Positions 16,795-22,500 of a DNA stretch of 22,500 nt are shown here, piece by piece. Position numbers and translations under genes: made by a program. The notes beneath the pieces were generated by a model. The model saw only the letters and a program-made list of their open reading frames with translations, had not been told where the DNA came from and ran no database searches. Origin of the DNA: Neocallimastix lanati (nom. inval.) (lineage: Eukaryota; Neocallimastigomycota; Neocallimastigomycetes; Neocallimastigales; Neocallimastigaceae). How positions within the stretch are numbered: position 1 is the stretch's first letter; each line of letters opens with the position of its first letter. The stretch lies in contig JACVTC010000443.1 in assembly GCA_016946835.1 (NCBI GenBank), positions 1 through 22,500 of the forward strand. Reading direction: 5' to 3'.

Positions 16795-17146
16795 AAGATC
16801 TAGCAACTAAATGTAATTATATGTAATAATAATAAATATTAATAAAGATCTAGCAACTAAATGTAATTATATGTAATAATAATAAATATTAATAAAGATC
16901 TAGCAACTAAATGTAATTATATGTAATAATAATAAATATTAATAAAGATCTAGCAACTAAATGTAATTATATGTAATAATAATAAATATTAATAAAGATC
17001 TAGCAACTAAATGTAATTATATGTAATAATAATAAATATTAATAAAGATCTAGCAACTAAATGTAATTATATGTAATAATAATAAATATTAATAAAGATC
17101 TAGCAACTAAATGTAATTATATGTAATAATAATAAATATTAATACA
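16795..17146. repeat. Seven perfect copies of a 50-bp tandem repeat
   Basis: AAGATCTAGCAACTAAATGT begins each unit; GATC recurs exactly every 50 bp at 16797, 16847, 16897, 16947, 16997, 17047 and 17097. All units look identical except at the array edges, unlike every other satellite here. There are no spacers, so this is not a CRISPR. The flank shows TTACTGTG x3 near 17185-17208. Confidence 0.95.
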
Positions 17147-17286
17147 TTAATTATAAATATTCAAATTACAATAATAATATGAATTACTGTGTTACTGTGT
17201 TACTGTGTTAATATCTTAATGCGCATAAAAAAAATAATATAATATATGGAGCAGAGTTTTATTTAGAAAAATAAAAATAAGATAAG

Positions 17287-17358
17287 TGCCTATTGACGGA
17301 ATCGAACCACCGACCTTCGCTTTACAAGAGCGACGCTCTACCACTAAGCCAAACAGGC
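17287..17358 (-). tRNA. tRNA-Thr(UGU), copy 2
   Basis: Identical over all 72 nt to the copy at 16093-16164 and on the same strand, but the flanks differ, so only the gene itself is conserved. A runs on the plus strand below 17280 provide the terminator. A 65-codon ORF read through this tRNA is spurious. Confidence 0.95.
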
Positions 17359-17999
17359 ACTTTGATGGTTGAAATTTTTGTTTGTTGTAGAAAAATAAAA
17401 TTTTGAGAAGCAATCAATTGAATAGAATTGAATTAAGTATATATTAGAATGTAAAGGGAATATATTTTGCAAGACACGAAAAAAAAAGGGAAAGGTATAT
17501 ATTAGAGTACAAGCGAATATATGGGAGAATTAAATGAGAGAGTCAAATGAATGGGGACATATATTGGACATATATTGGACATATATTGGAGTGTACAGCA
17601 AATATATAGCTGGAAGGTACGAAAAAGAGGAAAAATAAAGTTAGAAAGTATTTATGACAGCATAATAAGTGACAGTATTTATGACAGCATAATAAGTGAC
17701 AGTATTTATGACAGTATGTGAATGGGAGTGAATGGAAGTGAATGAATGAATTAATGTATGAATGTGTGATGGGTTAGAGACTAGGAAAGAATGGATTATA
17801 GAATAGAATTATAAGAGAATAACAAATATAAGCATATAAGATAATAAGGAATATAAAATAAAATATAAGGGAATAAAAATATATAAGCAAATAAAGAATA
17901 AAAAGTAAAAGTATAAGTAATAAAAATATATAAGAGAGACTAAAATAAATAATAAAATAAAAATATGAAAGAAAATAATGAATATAATATAAATAAGAG
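17359..17999. repeat. Patchwork of short degenerate repeats
   Basis: It contains about three diverged copies of a block like TATATTAGARTRYAARSGAATATAT (17437-17610), three copies of ACATATATTGG (~17557-17589), and 2.5 copies of a 27-bp unit GTATTTATGACAGCATAATAAGTGACA (~17648-17716). GAATG-rich sequence grades into AAGAGAATA-type repeats after 17800. No gene seen. Confidence 0.6.
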
Positions 18000-18510
18000 A
18001 ATATCTAATAAATATAAGTAAGAGAGTAAAAAATAAAATATATATAAGAGAATAAAAAATAAAATATATATATAAGAGAATAAAAAATAAAATATTTATA
18101 AGAGAATAAAAAATAAAATATTTGTAAGAGAATAAAAAATAAAATATTTGTAAGAGAATAAAAAATAAAATATATATAAGAGAATAAAAATAAAATATAT
18201 ATAAGAGAATAAAAATATATAAGAGAATAAAAATATATAAGAGAATAAAAATATATAAGAGAATAAAAATATATAAGAGAATAAAAATATATAAGAGAAT
18301 AAAAATATATAAGAGAATAAAAATATATAAGAGAATAAAAATATATAAGAGAATAAAAATATATAAGAGAATAAAAATATATAAGAGAATAAAAATATAT
18401 AAGAGAATAAAAATATATAAGAGAATAAAAATATATAAGAGAATAAAAATATATAAGAGAATAAAAATATATAAGAGAATAAAAATATATAAGAGAATAA
18501 AAATATAATC
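18000..18510. repeat. Satellite: ~25-bp units grading into a near-perfect 18-bp array
   Basis: From ~18000 the unit is AAGAGAATAAAAAATAAAATATATAT-like. From ~18190 to 18506 it becomes about 17 copies of ATATAAGAGAATAAAAAT. Because 18 is a multiple of 3, long open frames (YIFILL repeats) arise on the minus strand without being genes. Confidence 0.92.
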
Positions 18511-18548
18511 ATGATACAAAACTTTTATATTAAATAGAAAAAGAAAAA

Positions 18549-18631
18549 TGCCGGAAGCGAGATTCGAACTCGCGCTTCTTTCGAAACCGCATCTTGAGTG
18601 CGGCGCCTTAGACCAACTCGGCCATCCCGGC
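18549..18631 (-). tRNA. tRNA-Leu(CAA)
   Basis: An 83-nt class II tRNA with a long variable arm. Acceptor GCCGGGA pairs with TTCCGGC (one G-U), discriminator A. Anticodon stem CCGCA/TGCGG encloses CTCAAGA, giving anticodon CAA, which decodes UUG. A box TGGCCGAGTTGG and T loop GTTCGAATC are intact. No intron. An AAAAAGAAAAA run on the plus strand at ~18538-18548 gives a T-rich terminator. Confidence 0.95.
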
Positions 18632-18931
18632 TTCTTGTTACCAAAAAATTTGTAGTGTATATCTTATAAATTTTAAAGGATATATGATAACTATTAACGT
18701 AAATACTATTAATATGATGATTATAACTATATTAATATAAATTATGTTAAGTCTATACAATATTTAATATTATTTAGTTCTTATTTTATGAACATTTAAG
18801 TTAATTATATAAAACAATACATTAAATAGCATTAAATTATCATATTATGTAAAATTTATGTATATTAATGTTTTTAAGTAAAAAATTGATATTAAAAGAA
18901 AGCAACTGACTGATATTACAAAAACTTTAAA

Positions 18932-19712
18932 ATATGCTTTATAAAAAAAAAATTAAAATATGATATATAAGAAAAAAAAATTAAAATATGATATATAAGA
19001 AAAAAAAAAAAAAGAATTAAAATATGATATATAAGAAAAAAAAATTAAAATATGATATATAAGAAAAAAAAAATTAAAAAAAATATGATATATAAGAAAA
19101 AAAAAAATTAAAATATGATATATAAGAAAAAAAAAATTAAAATATGATATATAAGAAAAAAAAATTAAAATATGATATATAAGAAAAAAAAAAAAAGAAT
19201 TAAAATATGATATATAAAAAAAAAAAAAATTAAAATATGATATATAAAAAAAAAAAAAAATTTAATTATGATATATAAAAAAAAAAAAAATTAAAATATG
19301 ATATATAAGAAAAAAAAAAAATTAAAATATGATATATAAGAAAAAAAAAAAATTAAAATATGATATATAAAAAAAAAAAAAAAAAATTAAAATATGATAT
19401 ATAAGAAAAAAAAAAAATTAAAATATGATATATAAAAAAAAAAAAAAAAATTAAAATATGATATATAAGAAAAAAAAAAAATTAAAATATGATATATAAG
19501 AAAAAAAAAAATTAAAATATGATATATAAGAAAAAAAAAAATTAAAATATGATATATAAAAAAAAAAAAAATTAAAATATGATATATAAGAAAAAAAAAA
19601 TTAAAATATGATATATAAGAAAAAAAAAAAAAAGAATTAAAATATGATATATAAGAAAAAAAAAAAAAAATTTAATTATGATATATAAAAAAAAAAAAAA
19701 ATTAAAATATAT
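18932..19712. repeat. Satellite of ~28-32 bp units (AAAATATGATATATAAG + A run + TT)
   Basis: About 26 copies of ATTAAAATATGATATATAAG followed by A8-A14. Most variation is in A-run length; a few units read TTTAATTATGATATATAA. No coding content. The 300 bp before it (18632-18931) is plain A+T-rich sequence with no feature seen. Confidence 0.92.
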
Positions 19713-19756
19713 GTAGTGTATATGTATAAATTTTTTTTTAAATACATAGTATATAA

Positions 19757-20440
19757 ATAGTATATTTATTTTGTATTTATGATGGCTTGTAAATAATTTT
19801 TTAATTTAATTTCTATATTTTATTTTGTATTTATGATGGCTTGTAAATAATTTTTTAATTTAATTTCTATATTTTATTTTGTATTTATGATGGCTTGTAA
19901 ATAATTTTTTAATTTAATTTCTATATTTTATTTTGTATTTATGATGGCTTGTAAATAATTTTTTTAATTTAATTTTTATATTTTATTTTGTATTCATGAT
20001 GGCTTGTAAATAATTTTTTAATTTAATTTTTATATTTTATTTTGTATTTATGATGGCTTGTAAATAATTTTTTAATTTAATTTATATTTCATTTTGTATT
20101 TATGATGGTTTGTAAATAATTTTTTTAATATAATTTTTATATTTTATTTTGTATTTATGATGGCTTGTAAATAATTTTTAATTTAATTTATATTTCATTT
20201 TGTATTCATTATGGCTTGTATATAATTTTTAATGTAATTTATATAATTTATTTTGTATTTATGATGGCTTGTAAATAATTTTTAATTTAATTTATATTTC
20301 ATTTTGTATTCATTATGGCTTGTATATAATTTTTAATGTAATTTATATAATTTATTTTGTATTTATGATGGCTTATAAATAATTTTTTTAATTTAATTTA
20401 TATAATTTATTTTGTATTTATGATGGCTTGCATATTTTTT
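19757..20440. repeat. 54-bp satellite, about 12 copies, with conserved TATTTATGATGGCTTGTAAA
   Basis: The G+C-richer motif GATGGCTTG recurs every ~54 bp from 19781 with spacers of TAATTTTTTAATTTAATTT and ATATTTTATTTTG. The first four units are nearly identical; later ones drift and change length. Confidence 0.92.
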
Positions 20441-20520
20441 CTTAAATATTAAAATAAAATTAAATTAAAAAATATTGCGCAAGCCATAATAGATATAAAA
20501 ATGAAATATAAATATGAAAT
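20425..20520. repeat. Head-to-head junction: inverted satellite unit forming a foldback
   Basis: GGCTTGCATATTTTTT (20425-20440) faces AAAAAATATTGCGCAAGCC (to 20484). Sequence 20480-20520 is a reverse-complement copy of the satellite unit (CAAGCCATAATAGATATAAA...). A further plus-orientation motif, ACTATGGCTTGCAT, lies at ~20617-20630. Confidence 0.7.
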
Positions 20521-20704
20521 TTATGTTAGTATTTATTCTTGTTAATTTTGTATTTATTTATTATTTGAATATTATAATATCATTTTAATATAATTTAATT
20601 TTACATTTTTGCTTATACTATGGCTTGCATTAATTAAATTTATTTTTTTTTAATTTATTTTTCTTAATTATTTCTTCATTTTATTTTTAATTCTTAAAAA
20701 TTCT

Positions 20705-20980
20705 TATTATTTATTTTTATTATTTATTTTTATTATTTATTTTTATTATTTATTTTCATTATTTATTTTTATTATTTATTTTCATTATTTATTTTTATTA
20801 TTTATTTTTATTATTTATTTTCATTATTTATTTTTATTATTTATTTTTATTATTTATTTTTATTATTTATTTTCATTATTTATTTTTATTATTTATTTTT
20901 ATTATTTATTTTCATTATTTATTTTTATTATTTATTTTTATTATTTATTGTTATTATTTATTTTTATTATTTATTTTAAT
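20705..20980. repeat. 13-bp minisatellite TTTTTATTATTTA / TTTTCATTATTTA
   Basis: About 20 tandem 13-bp units. A T/C variant at the fifth position alternates in groups of one to three, and one unit has G. Low complexity, no gene. Confidence 0.88.
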
Positions 20981-21236
20981 TGATTATTTTAATTATTTAT
21001 TTTTATTATTTATTTAGTTTTATTGTAGAACACTTTAATAATTTTTCAAAGTATTTCTGTACTTCATAATTAAAAAAATTTCTTCTTTAACATATATTTA
21101 TTTTTATTATTTATTTTAATTGATTATTTTAATTATTTATTTTTATTATTTATTTAGTTTTATTGTAGAACACTTTAATAATTTTTCAAAGTATTTCTGT
21201 ACTTCATAATTAAAAAAATTTCTTCTTTAACATATA
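20957..21236. repeat. Perfect 140-bp tandem duplication
   Basis: TGATTATTTTAATTATTTAT through GTAGAACACTTTAATAA to TTCTTCTTTAACATAT is repeated with a 140-bp period (for example TGATTATTTT at 20981 and 21121) and no difference seen. It indicates a recent duplication. Confidence 0.9.
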
Positions 21237-21740
21237 GCTAAATAATATTTGTAAATAAAACTTATTTTGATTTAATAATTTTAAAACAAGTAAATAAATA
21301 TTTAAATAATAAATTTTAATATTATCTATTATCATTAAATCTATTGAAATCCATTTAAATACTTAAATACTTAAATACTTATTATAAAATAAATACAAGT
21401 GTTTTTTTTTTTTTGTTTATCAATTTTACATTTATATCAAAAAAAATATAAATACTATAAATAAATAGTTTTAATTTTTAAAAAATATACAATAACATTT
21501 TAATATATATTAAGTCTAAAAAAAATATATATATTAATTTTTTTTAAAAAAAATATTTTATATATAAATAAAAGCTTTATTATAAAAAATAAAAATAAAA
21601 GTGGACTTTTTGATTTTAAGGGTTATGTAAAATTTAATTTATTTTTTATTTTTTTTAAATTATTATATAATTAATTATATAAATTAAACTGTTAGGTTAG
21701 GTTTTTTATAATTAAAATTTTTTATTCAAATTGAAATATA
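21237..21740. other. A+T-rich DNA with a single satellite-like core
   Basis: No gene seen. At about 21563-21590 ATAAATAAAAGCTTTATTATAAAAAATA matches the unit of the distant 5625-6385 satellite except for AGCTTT in place of AGATTT. GTTAGGTTAGG occurs once at 21691. Confidence 0.5.
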
Positions 21741-22097
21741 TTGGGTGTGGGGCATTTCGCCAATTTTTTTGAAAGCATGTGGCGTATTAAAAAAATGTGG
21801 CATTTCGCCAAATTGCATTTCGCCAAGTTGCATTTCGCCAAATTGAGAATTATTAAATAAATAAATAAATAAATCAATAAATAAAATTAAATATTATTAA
21901 TATCGCATAAAAACAATTTTAAAAAAAATATTTTGAATTAATATTTATTTATTTATTCATTTATTTATATCAATACTCTACTTGTCGAAATGCAACCTGG
22001 CGAATAGCAACTTGGGGAAATGCAACTTGGGGAAATGCAACATTTTAATACTACGCCACTTGGCGAAATGCAATTTGGGGAAATGCAACTCTCCCAA
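21741..22097. mobile_element. Small inverted-repeat (MITE/foldback-like) element with TIRs made of GGCGAAATGCAA units
   Basis: The left arm (21741-~21850) starts TTGGG and holds four GCATTTCGCC motifs. The right arm (~21985-22097) ends CCCAA and holds the inverted units CGAAATGCAA / GGGGAAATGCAA. The arms align over ~110 bp including GTGGCGTATTAAAA and TACGCCAC. The centre is (AAAT)n-rich with no ORF of substance. The flanks ATATA (21736-21740 and 22098-22102) could be a 5-bp duplication, but A+T richness makes this weak. It encodes no transposase. Confidence 0.7.
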
Positions 22098-22156
22098 ATA
22101 TATTATTACAAATTCGATATTATCTAACCCTCATGTCCATTATTATATTAATAAAT

Positions 22157-22500
22157 TTAAATAAATATTAAATAAATATTAAATAAATACAATAAATAAA
22201 TACAATAAATAAATACAATAAATAAATACAATAAATAAATACAATAAATAAATACAATAAATAATAAATAAATACAATAAATAATAAATAAATACAATAA
22301 ATAATAAATAAATACAATAAATAATAAATAAATACAATAAATAATAAATAAATACAATAAATAATAAATAAATACAATAAATAATAAATAAATACAATAA
22401 ATAATAAATAAATACAATAAATAATAAATAAATACAATAAATAATAAATAAATACAATAAATAATAAATAAATACAATAAATAATAAATAAATACAATAA
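22157..22500. repeat. Microsatellite AATAAATAC / 20-bp ATAAATAATAAATAAATACA array, continues past window end
   Basis: 13-bp units (AATAAATAAATAC) change near 22257 to a strict 20-bp unit that repeats to the last base. It generates three overlapping spurious minus-strand ORFs (FIIYCIYLL repeats). Confidence 0.93.

Noticed and set aside
16795-17146. Possible CRISPR-like array
   Set aside because: Units are contiguous identical 50-mers with no unique spacers, in a eukaryotic context.
17216-17413. 65-codon minus-strand ORF through tRNA-Thr copy 2
   Set aside because: The peptide comes from reading the tRNA gene itself; a common false ORF.
17809-18519. 236- and 138-codon minus-strand ORFs with repeated YIFILL-like segments
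   Set aside because: They are the translation of an 18-bp satellite in frames kept open by the repeat length; no start context or non-repeat domain.
21691-21702. Telomere-like GTTAGGTTAGG
   Set aside because: Only two TTAGG units, internal to the window and without an array; fungal telomeres are usually TTAGGG.
21982-22164. 60-codon ORF with pentapeptide-like CNLGK repeats
   Set aside because: It lies in the right inverted arm of the foldback element; the peptide periodicity only reflects the DNA unit GGGGAAATGCAACTT.
22157-22497. Three overlapping minus-strand ORFs with FIIYCIYLL repeats
   Set aside because: Products of the 20-bp microsatellite in three frames, not genes.

Overview
The window is extremely A+T-rich eukaryotic nuclear DNA (well over 80% A+T by eye). 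It holds tRNA genes, two Ty3/gypsy-type LTR retrotransposons and many simple-sequence arrays; I see no ordinary host protein gene. The tRNAs are eukaryotic in type (no encoded CCA, internal A/B boxes, T-run terminators). The best-preserved pol protein looks fungal (Tf1/sushi-like), and Asn-rich translated tracts plus near-homopolymer intergenic DNA suggest an anaerobic gut fungus (Neocallimastigomycota). A dictyostelid is the main alternative. This assignment is inference.

Left (1-3.8 kb, minus strand): the 5' part of a Ty3/gypsy element cut by the window edge. A gag ORF with a CCHC knuckle is followed by a long pro(-pol) frame that has no start codon of its own. The two frames overlap by only 10 nt, and those 10 nt contain a TTTAAAC slippery heptamer that ends 1 nt before the gag stop and is followed by a stem-loop. 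This is a textbook -1 frameshift site. From 3.8 to 5.4 kb there are TTA-rich repeats, a pair of 56-bp palindromes carrying a tRNA T-arm-like motif, a 45-nt T tract and a 117-bp foldback sequence.

Middle-left (5.4-9.8 kb): tRNA-Ala(UGC), an unidentified hairpin-rich segment, a degenerate ~35-bp satellite, A+T-rich DNA with scattered foldbacks, then an old solo LTR.

Centre (9.78-15.95 kb): a complete, apparently intact Ty3/gypsy element with 929-bp LTRs (no difference seen by eye), a perfect 5-bp target duplication (TTATT) and one 1346-codon Gag-Pro-RT-RNaseH-IN ORF. The sequence after the 5' LTR is complementary to the predicted first nucleotides of its own transcript, so Tf1-type self-priming is predicted rather than tRNA priming. 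It sits 16 bp upstream of tRNA-Arg(UCU), inside the last few bases of the older related LTR, so the same tRNA gene seems to have been targeted twice. The two diverged LTRs share a set of palindromes, including an interleaved (pseudoknot-type) pair, kept paired by compensatory changes.

Right (16-22.5 kb): two identical minus-strand tRNA-Thr(UGU) genes about 1.1 kb apart with a perfect 7 x 50 bp array between them, a minus-strand tRNA-Leu(CAA), long satellites (18-bp, ~30-bp, 54-bp, 13-bp), a 140-bp tandem duplication, a small inverted-repeat element built from GGCGAAATGCAA-like units, and a 20-bp microsatellite running off the window end.
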